Source: Candidatus Aminicenantota bacterium
GTDB lineage: Bacteria; Acidobacteriota; Aminicenantia; UBA2199
NCBI GenBank assembly: GCA_020355945.1
Contig: CP070627.1
Coordinates: 8,898,258-8,918,918, forward strand
Direction: 5' to 3'
DNA: 20,661 nt
Part shown: positions 8,220-15,917 of the stretch, one piece after another
Layout: each line of letters opens with the position of its first letter
Numbering within the stretch: the first letter of the stretch is position 1
The notes under the pieces: model-generated
What the model saw: only the letters and a program-made list of their open reading frames with translations
Told to the model about the DNA's origin: nothing
The model's database searches: none
Made by a program: the position numbers and the translations under genes

Positions 8220-8675
8220 ATGGAAATGAATAGAAGAAAGATATTGCAGGGAATCGGGTCAAAGTTAAAGAAACTGCGAAAACAGTTAAACTATTCCCGG
8301 CCAAAAATGGCCGCCTGTTTCGGCGTTTCCATGACCGGCTATGGAAAAAACGAGAGAGGCGATACGTTACCGAAACTTGGTACCTTGATCCGATTGGCAG
8401 AAGATTTTGATATATCCCTGGATTGGTTGATCATGAACAAAGGGACAATGTATTATAAAGAGAAGGAGCCGGAAAAGCTAATAGAGAAAGAAACCAAAGA
8501 AAAAACCGCCAGCCTGGAAGATGTGATGCCAGGGGTAAGGGAATTATTGGATTCCATGGCGCAAGACCCCCTGCTGCTGCATGAAGTGATGGTATATTTC
8601 TATAAGTACAAAGAGAAAAAAGAGTCGCAGCAAACACTGCCCAACCCATCCACCCATGAACGAACCGGTACCTGA
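8220..8675 (+). CDS. XRE-family helix-turn-helix transcriptional regulator
   Basis: This small protein of 151 residues has an N-terminal Cro/C1-type helix-turn-helix at about residues 8-72. The recognition region is SRPKMAACFGVSMTGYGKNE, followed by the typical DTLPKLGTLIRLAEDFDISL and DWLI. The remainder (about 75-151) is charged and helical, rich in Glu and Lys, with no recognised effector-binding domain. It is probably a DNA-binding repressor or activator in the cytoplasm; its target is not evident. AAGGAG at 8207-8212 with a 7-nt spacing supports ATG 8220; ATG 8226 is a possible alternative. A long dyad immediately upstream could be its own operator. The next genes are the Uma2 nuclease and, convergently, the DUF4143 ATPase, both with their own promoters, so no operon is evident. 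Confidence 0.8.
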   Translation: MEMNRRKILQGIGSKLKKLRKQLNYSRPKMAACFGVSMTGYGKNERGDTLPKLGTLIRLAEDFDISLDWLIMNKGTMYYKEKEPEKLIEKETKEKTASLEDVMPGVRELLDSMAQDPLLLHEVMVYFYKYKEKKESQQTLPNPSTHERTGT

Positions 8676-9039
8676 GCATATTAATCGATTCATATCAAAT
8701 GTTCCATCCCTTACCAGGACGGCGCATACCCCCCGAAGGACATAGGTCGCCCTCCTCAGACTGTCAACTCTCCTGTCCCCCTGCAAATCACATTTTTTGC
8801 CTTCTTTTTTGTCTATCCCCGCTTTTTTCCTCCGGCGACGGACTAAAGCTCTACCTTGAAAACCTGGAGCGGGCTGAAATTATACGCTCTTACATCCCTT
8901 TCGGCAAAGGTATCAGGTATTTTATTTTTTTGAACAGGAACAGGAGACAGGGAAATTGTTGAAAAGTGTTGACAAAAATAGATAATTAGCGTATAAAAAA
9001 TATGAGGCATACAAATGACACCACTAGAGGAGAAAAACC
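8676..9039. other. Spacer with possible gene remnant and degenerate repeat end
   Basis: These 364 nt have no convincing intact gene. TTTTTTCCTCCGGCG at 8823-8837 matches 13-14 of 15 bases of the repeat-family 5' end and may be a decayed copy. Position 8838-8959 (+) encodes a protein-like stretch, GLKLYLENLERAEIIRSYIP, followed by FGKGIRYFIF, which resembles the last helix and wing of a winged-helix domain. The sequence upstream in frame is Pro/Ser/Cys-rich and not protein-like, so this is at best a fragment. The Uma2 promoter occupies 8969-8997. Confidence 0.35.
8969..8997 (+). promoter_or_regulatory. Sigma70-like promoter of the Uma2 gene
   Basis: TTGACA at 8969-8974, a 17-nt spacer and TATAAA at 8992-8997 form a near-perfect promoter. 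The leader is about 36 nt and carries GAGGAG at 9027-9032, seven bases before the ATG. Confidence 0.7.
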
Positions 9040-9600
9040 ATGAGCACTGTGGCTTTAAGATGGGAAGACCTGCCGCACTATACATATGAGGATTATGTCC
9101 AGTGGGAAGGACGGTGGGAATTGATTCAAGGAATACCCTATGCTATGACACCGGCACCGAAAATAAAACACCAGCGCCTGAGCACCAAAATCACCCAGTA
9201 CCTGGGAGAATTGTTGAAAGATTGTGGAAAATGCGAAGCTCTTTTGCCTGTGGATTGGCAGGTTGCCGGGGATACCGTGGTTCAAGCCGATGTCATTGTT
9301 GTCTGCCGGGAATATGAGAATGAAAATATCGGTGAAGACAAGCTTGAAAAAGTTCCTGCACTTGTTTTTGAAGTTCTTTCTCCCGCCACTTTTCACAAAG
9401 ACAGGGTTGTAAAATATCAACTGTATGAAGAGGCAGGCGTGAAGTATTATTGTATCGTAGACCCCACAACAAACAGCGCCGTAGTCTTTGTTCTACAAAA
9501 AGAAAAATACCAACAGGCTGGAAACTTTAAACAAGGACAGATGATTTTCCACCTGGGACCCTGTCAGATCGAATTTGATTTCAGGAAAATCTTTGAGTAG
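9040..9600 (+). CDS. Uma2 family (DUF820) PD-(D/E)XK nuclease-like protein
   Basis: This 186-residue protein is the normal length for the Uma2/DUF820 family, which has a restriction-endonuclease-like core. The N-terminal signature YTYEDYVQWEGRWELIQG (14-31) matches the family opening. Predicted active-site residues are D84 in VVQADVIVV and E111 in VFEVLSPAT. The trailing KYQLYEEAGVKYYCIVDP (125-142) is the diagnostic C-terminal helix-strand. Family members occur in many copies in cyanobacteria, Acidobacteriota and others. Their biological role is not firmly known, and mobile or selfish behaviour has been suggested. It has a strong private promoter and GAGGAG. It converges on the DUF4143 ATPase, another PD-(D/E)XK-bearing protein, but there is no sign that the two act together. 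Confidence 0.9.
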   Translation: MSTVALRWEDLPHYTYEDYVQWEGRWELIQGIPYAMTPAPKIKHQRLSTKITQYLGELLKDCGKCEALLPVDWQVAGDTVVQADVIVVCREYENENIGEDKLEKVPALVFEVLSPATFHKDRVVKYQLYEEAGVKYYCIVDPTTNSAVVFVLQKEKYQQAGNFKQGQMIFHLGPCQIEFDFRKIFE

Positions 9601-9601
9601 G

Positions 9602-9619
9602 GAAACCGTCCCTGGTTTC
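9602..9619 (+). terminator. Small hairpin directly after Uma2 stop
   Basis: GAAACC (9602-9607) and GGTTTC (9614-9619) form a 6-bp stem around GTCCCT, starting two bases after the TAG stop. There is no immediate T tract (TTTATTTTT comes 19-20 nt later), so termination is uncertain. Confidence 0.3.
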
Positions 9620-9700
9620 TGAGAGGTTGCGCTTAAGCTTTATTTTTCAGGTAGTATCATAAATACAAGAAAATATCAAACAACAATCAGCCTGAAAAGG

Positions 9701-9730
9701 CAGCCCGTTGTTCTCATCAAACAACGGCTG
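9701..9730 (-). terminator. Hairpin spanning the stop codon of the DUF4143 ATPase
   Basis: CAGCCCGTTGTT (9701-9712) pairs with AACAACGGCTG (9720-9730), with one bulged C. On the minus strand the stem contains the last Val-Val codons, and the TGA (9719-9717) lies at the loop. A second hairpin, GCCT-GAAA-AGGC (9690-9701), abuts it. It is placed between convergent genes, so it may work in both directions. Confidence 0.5.
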
Positions 9731-11042
9731 GGGGAAGCGTTGGTAACAGGGAAATGGCATACAGGGGAATATTGGTGAAATCACCATCACGGGTAAAGTT
9801 CCGGGGAGAGGTACGAAAAATACCCTGGGGATTATATCTCGCCGCATAGACACGCAAACTTTTTGTCCTTCGACTAAGACCCCCCTTAACTTCTAAAGGA
9901 AAAATTTCACTCCCAATGGGAACGATAAAATCTACTTCTGCTTCGCTATTACTGGTCCAGTAATAAATTTCACCCGAATCAATGTGAACCCAAAACTCCT
10001 GGGAAACAAAATTTTCTACAAATGCCCCACTATATTGCGAAAACAGACTATCCCCCAGGATAATCACTCGGGAAGGAACATTCAACAACGCCCCAAGCAG
10101 ACCTGAATCCAACATATAGATTTTAAATTTACTGTCATCCGCGTAACTGGATAACGGCAGCTTCGGTACTTTAATATTATATACCACATATATAAGCCCT
10201 GCTTTCCGAAGCCATTCAATGGCGGACTCAAAACGGGAAGCTCTTCCACCTTTTTTAACCTCGCTGTATTTAAACTTTTTGTTTTCCTTTGCCAACTGTG
10301 TCGGGATCGAACGCCAGACCTGCGAAATACGTATCGCTTCACTGGGGGAAGTGTGTTTGGAAAAATCCCGTGCATAAGCGTTTAAGATTTCTTTCTGGAG
10401 CCTACGCACATTTTCAATATCTTTCTTTTTGATGTAATCTTGAACCACTTCGGGCATACCCCCAATATATAGATAATATTTGAACAACCGGCTGAGCTTT
10501 TCATGGAAAATCTCCGGGAGCGGTTTCCAGAAGGAGAAGGAGTGATCTTTGAGACGTTTAACCAGCATATTTTCTTTCATGGCCACCAGGTATTCAAAGA
10601 AACTCATCGGATATAGGGTCATAAAACTCACTTTGCCAACGGGAAAACTGGTGGGTTTCCCAACACTAACTCCCAACAAGGAACCCGCAGAAACGATGTG
10701 ATATTCCGGTGCCTGTTCATAAAAATATTTAAGACTCGTGATGGCACGGGGGGATTCCTGGATTTCATCAAAAAAAATCAGGGTTGAACCCGGCTCAATT
10801 TTTCTCCCAATCAACGCACTCAAAGACTCGATCAAAATATCCGGGGACAGTGACGAACCAAAGAGGTTACCCAGTTGCGGGTCTTGTTCAAAATTAAAAT
10901 ATGCACAATCACGATATTCACGCCTGGCAAATTCTTTTAAGAGAAATGTTTTTCCTACCTGCCGGGCTCCCTGGAGTAAAAGAGGCTTGCGGTCCCCACT
11001 GGCCTTCCAGGCTAACAATTGATCATATAAAAAACGTTCCAT
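9717..11042 (-). CDS. AAA family ATPase with DUF4143 and PD-(D/E)XK-like C-terminus
   Basis: This 441-residue protein has the typical length and layout of the AAA_14/DUF4143 family. Walker A is GARQVGKT (25-32), Walker B is TLIFFDEIQ (87-95), and a sensor-like strand, HIVSAGSLL, is at 115-123. The C-terminal half carries the DUF4143 landmarks LYIGGMPEVV (191-200) and GAFVENFVSQEF (339-350). These are followed by a nuclease-like strand pair, EVDFIV (369-374) and LEVKGG (383-388), which gives the D371/E384/K386 triad. Such proteins are abundant and often present in many copies in anaerobes and Acidobacteriota-like genomes. Their function is not established; NTP-dependent DNA processing and toxin- or defence-like roles have been proposed. 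GGAGAT lies before the ATG, and a perfect consensus promoter with tandem operator-like repeats drives it. The coding sequence appears intact. Confidence 0.9.
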   Translation of the reverse strand: MERFLYDQLLAWKASGDRKPLLLQGARQVGKTFLLKEFARREYRDCAYFNFEQDPQLGNLFGSSLSPDILIESLSALIGRKIEPGSTLIFFDEIQESPRAITSLKYFYEQAPEYHIVSAGSLLGVSVGKPTSFPVGKVSFMTLYPMSFFEYLVAMKENMLVKRLKDHSFSFWKPLPEIFHEKLSRLFKYYLYIGGMPEVVQDYIKKKDIENVRRLQKEILNAYARDFSKHTSPSEAIRISQVWRSIPTQLAKENKKFKYSEVKKGGRASRFESAIEWLRKAGLIYVVYNIKVPKLPLSSYADDSKFKIYMLDSGLLGALLNVPSRVIILGDSLFSQYSGAFVENFVSQEFWVHIDSGEIYYWTSNSEAEVDFIVPIGSEIFPLEVKGGLSRRTKSLRVYAARYNPQGIFRTSPRNFTRDGDFTNIPLYAISLLPTLPPAVV

Positions 11043-11068
11043 AATATCTCCTGAAAAATGACATTTGT

Positions 11069-11097
11069 ATTATAAAATAAGTCCGAAAAAATGTCAA
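11069..11097 (-). promoter_or_regulatory. Perfect consensus promoter of the DUF4143 ATPase
   Basis: On the minus strand, TTGACA (11097-11092), a 17-nt spacer and TATAAT (11074-11069) match the sigma70 consensus exactly. The ATG at 11042 follows with about a 20-nt leader containing GGAGAT. A consensus promoter this strong on an accessory gene usually implies repression. Confidence 0.8.
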
Positions 11098-11129
11098 TTC
11101 TATTGGATTTTATGTCCGAAAAAATGTCA
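11081..11129 (-). promoter_or_regulatory. Tandem 16-nt operator-like direct repeats
   Basis: TGACATTTTTTCGGAC, read on the minus strand, occurs at 11096-11081 and 11129-11114, two identical copies 33 bp apart, about three helical turns. The proximal copy includes the TGACA of the -35 box. A related word, TGTCATTTTTC, lies after the -10. This arrangement fits a repressor binding cooperatively over the promoter. Confidence 0.5.
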
Positions 11130-11194
11130 GGTAATTAATCTCTGATATTTTTTAGCCAAAAGAAAATGACCGGCAATTAAAAAATCGGTTCATT

Positions 11195-14100
11195 TTATTC
11201 CTGTATAAATGGAAGGAGAAGGGTTTTAAGATTCTGATTGATCCGGATCGCTTTCAAAAGGGAATCTTTGGCATCCCTTTCATCAGCCAGGCGACTATTT
11301 TGATTTTTTCCGATTATTGAACGGACCTGCAATAGAAGGCCTTTTATGGCATAGGTTTCCGCAAAATTGGGGTTAATGGAACGTGCTTGTTGAACGCGGG
11401 TCAGCCCGTCAGTTATATATTTCAATGACGTGGAAGGTTGGTGCAAAGATATTTTCCATTCTGCCTTCCGCCAATTGAGCCTGGCCCGGGTCAGATGGAG
11501 ATCGATATTTTTGGGATTCAATTTTGCCGCTTGTTTTAGAGAGTCTTCTACTTTTCTAAAGAGGGGCTCCGGGTTTTGACGGTTTTTTAATGCCCATCTT
11601 GCTTTTAACAGCGGTATCTCACTCTCCATTACATAGATTTCATGGGATTTGGGATTAATAATTTTGGCTTCTTTAAGCAGCTTATCTGCTTGCTTTAACA
11701 TGTTTAACGGAGATTGGTGGTGGTCCAATTGGTATCGTGCTTGAATGATATGGTTTTCTGCCATACGGATATAAAGTAAAGGGGTATTGGGGTTGACCTG
11801 GAAACCTCGCTTAAAATAGGCTGCGGCCAGGGATACCTGTTGGGCACAATCTTTTCCCATCATATAATCGTATTTGGTTTGAATTGCCATCACACTTACC
11901 AGCCCTTCATAAAGTTCATTTCCCTCCGGGTTGATTTCTACTGCTTTTTCAAAGTATTTCAGCGCCATTTTTAAGTTATCTGTGGGTGCAAATCCATAAT
12001 TTAACTCGTACCGGCCCATATCCATATAGACAAAACCCAGGTTCGAGTAAAAATGAACAAAACTGGGATTGATTTTTATGGCATTTTTCAGCGACTGGCT
12101 GGCTTCCTGGAACGCGGGCCGGGGGTCCTGTCCTCGATACATCATGGCGCCGCCTTTAAACCATAATGCCCCGGCCAGGCCGTTGTGCAAGTGCACCAAA
12201 TTGGGATTGATGTCCAGGGCTTTTTTAAACGTTGATATGGCTTTTTCCAGTGATGCATTGGGGTCTTTGCCTTGAGTCATTTCATAATTAGCTCTTCTTA
12301 CATATACATTCCCCATACCATTGTACGCCTCTACATAAGTGGGGTTGATTTCGATTGCCTTGTTGAAATTCCAGGCTGCCAACTGGAAGGCCCCGGTGGG
12401 ATCCTGGCCATGATTCATCAAGTATTCTGCTTTGTATCGATTGGTAATACCGACGCTGGTATAAGCTTCAAAGTTATCCTGTTGAAGTTTTAAGGCACTT
12501 CTTGCAGCAGCCATCGACTGGTTAAACGCCTGGAGGGGATTCTTCCCGGTAAAGATCTGGTATCGTCCCAACCAGCGGTAAACAGAAGACTCCATCACAT
12601 AGACATCAACTTTATTGGGATCGATGCAGAGGGCCTTTTGACATTGTGCGATCGCCTCTTCCACCATGGGCAGCAGGTCCCCTCCTTTGGCATGAAGCGT
12701 TATCATAATTTTACGTTCCAATACCCGGATTAACCCCACATAACCCCGGATATCACTTCTTCCTATTTTTATTACCTGCTGATACACTTGTTCCGCCCTG
12801 GAAAAATTTTCCATCGCTTCTTTATAATTGGTTTTTTCCCTTCCAATGGCTAAATAGATATTACCTTCCAGGATTTTTGCTTCATACAACCATGGTGATT
12901 CTTCCTGGGACTTTTTCATGGCTTTCTGTAATGTGGTCAAGGCATTTTTGAATTTTTTTTCATAAAAGGAAATCAAGGCCTCAATATATTCTTGCGATTC
13001 ATTTTGAATTTGTCCGGCTTGCAGTAAGAAACGAACCGCTGGTTCTCGAAAGGTTTTTTCTATTTCTTTTTTTCGGGCTTCTCGCAGTTCTTTATTATCA
13101 ATTCGATTGACTTTTTCGCTTTCTTTAAGGTACAATTCCCCCAGTGCTCGTCCCAGTTCGTAGGCCACTTCCGGTGTTTGGTAATTGGCCTCCCAGGCTT
13201 TTTCCAGGTGGTCTTTGGCTTTATCGTATTGCTGCAGCGCCATAAATCCCCTTCCCATGGCATAGTACCCGGGGCCAAGACCCATCTTTCCCACTTTTTT
13301 CATTTTTTCTTCGATGACCTTCATCCGCTCCCAGGTCATATTTTTCTCCCTGGATATATTGTGAAGAGGTAGTAAATGGGCACGGCGAATGGTACTTTCA
13401 ATTTTTTCCACTTCCTGGCCTAATTGTTGTGCCAGGACAGCCCGCCGGGAAGCAGCCCATTGGGTATGAATCCACAACCCAATTAAAACAACGATTACAA
13501 GCAATGCCGCCCCAATCAACAGGGCCGGCCATTTGTGCTTGATTAATTTCCGTTTGATACGGTAAGTGAACGTCGCCGGTCTGGCCTGGATGGGGTCGCC
13601 ATCCAGGTACCTCTGGATATCTTCTGCCAGCTCTTTTGCTGAACTATAACGGCGATTAGGGTCTTTCTCCAGGCATTTCATCACAATGGTCTCGATGTCA
13701 ACAGGAATCCTGGGGTTGAGCCTGCGAATAGGGTAGGGGTCTTTTTCAATGACTTTTATGAGTACTTCCACCGGGGTATCTCCCTGGAACGGCACAATCC
13801 CGGTGAGTAGTTCATATAACGTGACTCCCAGGCTGTAAATATCGCTGCGGCGATCCAGTCCTTCCAGTTTACTTTTGGCATGTTCGGGAGACATGTAGAA
13901 AGGGGTCCCCACCACCATGCCCGTGGAGGTTAGTCCTGAAGCTTCTTGTTCCCTGGCAATGCCAAAATCCATTATAAAGGGTTTCCAATTCTCTTCTTCG
14001 GTCTGGGTAACCATGATATTAGTGGGTTTGACATCACGATGAATCAATCCGTTGCGATGAGCGGCTTGAAGACCCAGGGCGACTTCTTTTATTATTCTCA

Positions 14101-14485
14101 GCTTTTCTTCCAATGTCAATTGATTGGTTAAATCCTTTAGGGTTTGTCCGTCAATATACTGCATGGCAATATAGGGGTGCCCGCTGCATTCCCCGGATTC
14201 ATAAATTTTGCACACATGTCGATGTTCCACCTGTGCCTGGGCGCGGGCTTCCCTCAGGAATCGTTTCAGGGTTTCCTGGTCTTCATGACGGAGTATCTTT
14301 AAAGCAATGTGCCGTTTTAAATCCGGGTCATACGCTTTATAAACATCACCCATACCACCGGTTCCTAAAAGGGAAACCAGTCTAAAACGACCCCAGGTCT
14401 TTGCCTCTGTTCCCGGGGATTGGTCACTGGTTTCTTTTGTGCCTTCTTTTGTTATGGAAGTGTTAATTGTTTTTTCTTCTGTCAT
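11195..14485 (-). CDS. Membrane-anchored Ser/Thr protein kinase with 46-residue TPR array
   Basis: The protein has 1096 residues in three parts. First is a Hanks-type kinase domain (about 31-300) with all key residues: glycine loop GTGGMG (41-46), ATP lysine K63, E79, catalytic HRDVKPTN (149-156, D151), DFG (173-175), activation segment GTPFYMSPE (193-201) and DRRSDIYSLG (211-220). Second is a single transmembrane helix at about 320-339. Third is a 750-residue TPR region, presumably extracytoplasmic. From residue 621 to 988 it consists of eight consecutive units of exactly 46 residues, then units of 48 and 45. Each is a canonical TPR with about 12 extra residues (Y-x-x-x-x-G-x-D/N-P pattern) between its two helices. 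Expected role: phosphorylation signalling with TPR-based protein binding. The promoter lies so close to the ATG that a leaderless mRNA is predicted; no Shine-Dalgarno is visible. The next internal Met is in the glycine loop, so the first ATG is required. Confidence 0.93.
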   Translation of the reverse strand: MTEEKTINTSITKEGTKETSDQSPGTEAKTWGRFRLVSLLGTGGMGDVYKAYDPDLKRHIALKILRHEDQETLKRFLREARAQAQVEHRHVCKIYESGECSGHPYIAMQYIDGQTLKDLTNQLTLEEKLRIIKEVALGLQAAHRNGLIHRDVKPTNIMVTQTEEENWKPFIMDFGIAREQEASGLTSTGMVVGTPFYMSPEHAKSKLEGLDRRSDIYSLGVTLYELLTGIVPFQGDTPVEVLIKVIEKDPYPIRRLNPRIPVDIETIVMKCLEKDPNRRYSSAKELAEDIQRYLDGDPIQARPATFTYRIKRKLIKHKWPALLIGAALLVIVVLIGLWIHTQWAASRRAVLAQQLGQEVEKIESTIRRAHLLPLHNISREKNMTWERMKVIEEKMKKVGKMGLGPGYYAMGRGFMALQQYDKAKDHLEKAWEANYQTPEVAYELGRALGELYLKESEKVNRIDNKELREARKKEIEKTFREPAVRFLLQAGQIQNESQEYIEALISFYEKKFKNALTTLQKAMKKSQEESPWLYEAKILEGNIYLAIGREKTNYKEAMENFSRAEQVYQQVIKIGRSDIRGYVGLIRVLERKIMITLHAKGGDLLPMVEEAIAQCQKALCIDPNKVDVYVMESSVYRWLGRYQIFTGKNPLQAFNQSMAAARSALKLQQDNFEAYTSVGITNRYKAEYLMNHGQDPTGAFQLAAWNFNKAIEINPTYVEAYNGMGNVYVRRANYEMTQGKDPNASLEKAISTFKKALDINPNLVHLHNGLAGALWFKGGAMMYRGQDPRPAFQEASQSLKNAIKINPSFVHFYSNLGFVYMDMGRYELNYGFAPTDNLKMALKYFEKAVEINPEGNELYEGLVSVMAIQTKYDYMMGKDCAQQVSLAAAYFKRGFQVNPNTPLLYIRMAENHIIQARYQLDHHQSPLNMLKQADKLLKEAKIINPKSHEIYVMESEIPLLKARWALKNRQNPEPLFRKVEDSLKQAAKLNPKNIDLHLTRARLNWRKAEWKISLHQPSTSLKYITDGLTRVQQARSINPNFAETYAIKGLLLQVRSIIGKNQNSRLADERDAKDSLLKAIRINQNLKTLLLPFIQE
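11243..12625 (-). repeat. In-gene tandem repeat: 46-codon TPR units
   Basis: Eight exact 138-bp units (12625 down to 11522) are followed by a 48-codon and a 45-codon unit. Each begins with an INP-like triplet (IDP, LQQ, INP x4, VNP, INP, LNP, INP). Units are diverged in sequence but not in length, so the array is old and length-constrained rather than freshly amplified. Confidence 0.85.
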
Positions 14486-14491
14486 AAGGGT

Positions 14492-14520
14492 ATTTTAATG
14501 AAAATAAAAAACTATTTCAA
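14492..14520 (-). promoter_or_regulatory. Promoter of the kinase gene, predicted leaderless
   Basis: On the minus strand, TTGAAA (14520-14515), a 17-nt spacer and TAAAAT (14497-14492) precede the ATG at 14485 by only six bases. Transcription starting seven bases after the -10 box would begin at or next to the A of the start codon. No ribosome-binding sequence exists between them. Confidence 0.55.
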
Positions 14521-14560
14521 TAGATCAACGATAATTTTTTTGCCTTCCATAAAAATACCT

Positions 14561-14620
14561 TTTTGCCTCCGGCGGCCAGGTGCTTCACGGGGCTCTTTTC
14601 GAGAAAGCCGCCCCCCTGCG
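14561..14620 (+). repeat. Partial copy of the bounded repeat family
   Basis: TTTTGCCTCCGGCGGCCAGG at 14561-14580 is the family's 5' end. The interior has an imperfect hairpin (GGCT 14591-14594 with AGCC 14606-14609) followed by CGCCCCCC, but no recognisable GCAAAARCTTTT end follows. It lies in the 164-nt spacer between the PLP enzyme and the kinase, which otherwise contains only the kinase promoter. Confidence 0.5.
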
Positions 14621-14649
14621 GTCACGGTCAGCGAAGGCATAGGTAAGGA

Positions 14650-15828
14650 CTAAAGATCGATTTGGTCTAAACCGTTGAGCACAGCAGCTTCGAGACGTTG
14701 GTAATTTTCAATCCCTACAGAGAAGCGAAACATACCTGGAAAAGGATACTTGTCCCCCCATACGGATTCCACGTGGAGCATGAGGGTTTCAACAGCACCC
14801 AGGGTGGGGACCAGGGGAATCTGTTGAGAGACCGCAGAGATAAAACGCCTGGCTGCTTCACTTTTTTTCTCCGGGTTTTCTCCTTTGAGATCAAAGGTAA
14901 TCATAGCCCCGAACCCTTTTCCTTTAAACAGCTTCAACGCTTCCTTGTGGGTGGGATGAGATTCCAATCCCGGGTAGAGTATCTTTTCTACTTTTTTATG
15001 TGCAGCCAGGGTTCTGGCCAATTGGGCGGCATTTCGACACTGCCTCTCAAAACGCAGTTCAAACGTAGAAAGTTGGGTACCCAGGCGGTAAGCATCATCA
15101 GGAGAAAACAAATGGCCCACGTATTTTCGATACTCAATCGCGTCCTTTTCTTTTTGCGGATCATTTCCGCAAACCACCCCGGCTGTGATGTTGTTATGAC
15201 CGGAAAGGTACTTGGTGACGCTGTGCAGCACGATATCTGCTCCATGGTTGAGGGGTTTCCAGAGATAAGGTGTGGCAAAAGTATTATCTGCAATCACTAC
15301 TGCTCCGGCTTTTTTGGCCATTTCAATAATTGACACGCAGTCGGCCGCGATTAGCATCGGGTTAGATAATGCCTCAAAGTAAACCAGTTGAGGTCTCTCT
15401 TCTGCCAATACCTTTTCCAATTGGTCCAAATCATATCGGTATTCCGATGGATAAAAGCGTTTAATTTTAATTCCGCGGCGGTATTCCAAAACCCGGTCGA
15501 TATAGGTGTTTGTGCCACCGTAAATTTCGCTGAAAAAAAGCCAGGGCCCGGTCTCTTCTCCTCTTTGAAAAATGGATAAAGCCATATCAATGGCAGACAT
15601 GCCGGATTGGGTGAGCAGTGCCCACTTACACCCTTCTAACTCCATGATTTGTTCTTCCGCTGCCACCACGGTGGGGTTGCGGTACCTGGAATAGAGGTAA
15701 TTTTCCGGTGACCTGGAATAATTTTCCTCATCTTTAAAGGCTTTTTTGATGGTCTCTAAATCTTCCAGGAAGAAAGCCGCATCACGATAGATAGGAATGC
15801 GCGTTGGTTTAACTTTTATTTCTTTCAT
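14650..15828 (-). CDS. Cys/Met metabolism PLP-dependent enzyme (trans-sulfuration family)
   Basis: This 392-residue fold-type I enzyme belongs to the family of cystathionine gamma-synthase, cystathionine lyases, methionine gamma-lyase and O-acylhomoserine sulfhydrylase. The PLP lysine is K206 in HSVTKYLSGH. Also visible are D181 in ADNTFATPYLW, the neighbouring-subunit phosphate motif YSRYRNPT (46-53) and YGGT (103-106). Methionine gamma-lyases carry Cys in that last motif (YGCT), so the Gly here argues against that assignment; synthase versus lyase cannot be settled from sequence. The most upstream ATG (15840) is part of the Shine-Dalgarno ATGGAGGT itself, which lies five bases before ATG 15828, so 15828 is the better start. 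It acts in cytoplasmic sulfur amino acid metabolism. No other met or cys genes are nearby; the kinase follows on the same strand after 164 nt but has its own promoter. Confidence 0.88.
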   Translation of the reverse strand: MKEIKVKPTRIPIYRDAAFFLEDLETIKKAFKDEENYSRSPENYLYSRYRNPTVVAAEEQIMELEGCKWALLTQSGMSAIDMALSIFQRGEETGPWLFFSEIYGGTNTYIDRVLEYRRGIKIKRFYPSEYRYDLDQLEKVLAEERPQLVYFEALSNPMLIAADCVSIIEMAKKAGAVVIADNTFATPYLWKPLNHGADIVLHSVTKYLSGHNNITAGVVCGNDPQKEKDAIEYRKYVGHLFSPDDAYRLGTQLSTFELRFERQCRNAAQLARTLAAHKKVEKILYPGLESHPTHKEALKLFKGKGFGAMITFDLKGENPEKKSEAARRFISAVSQQIPLVPTLGAVETLMLHVESVWGDKYPFPGMFRFSVGIENYQRLEAAVLNGLDQIDL

Positions 15829-15832
15829 ATTG

Positions 15833-15838
15833 ACCTCC
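15833..15838 (-). promoter_or_regulatory. Shine-Dalgarno deciding the PLP enzyme start
   Basis: On the minus strand GGAGGT (15838-15833) lies five bases before ATG 15828 and overlaps the in-frame ATG at 15840. The upstream ATG has no site of its own. Confidence 0.7.
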
Positions 15839-15840
15839 AT

Positions 15841-15880
15841 AATCTAATCTTAATTCCTCGTCTGTCAATTCTCTATTATA
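15841..15880 (-). promoter_or_regulatory. Candidate promoter elements of the PLP enzyme gene
   Basis: Two options are visible on the minus strand. A perfect TATAAT is at 15880-15875, but its -35 region is poor. Alternatively TTGACA (15868-15863) with a 16-nt spacer leads to TAGATT (15846-15841), which would give a very short leader. I cannot choose between them. Confidence 0.4.
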
Positions 15881-15917
15881 CTACAGCTGTGATCAACCTT
15901 CCAGCCTTTGTTTATAA

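Noticed and set aside
9040..11042. Uma2 and DUF4143 ATPase as a joint defence module
   Set aside because: They are convergent, each with its own strong promoter and hairpin-bounded end. Both families are commonly found alone, so adjacency is weak evidence.
14698..15333. 211-codon open frame opposite the PLP enzyme gene
   Set aside because: It mirrors the codon pattern of the real gene; its translation is Cys/Phe/Gly-rich without motifs.
15829..15840. ATG at 15840 as start of the PLP enzyme
   Set aside because: This ATG overlaps the Shine-Dalgarno of ATG 15828 and has no site of its own.
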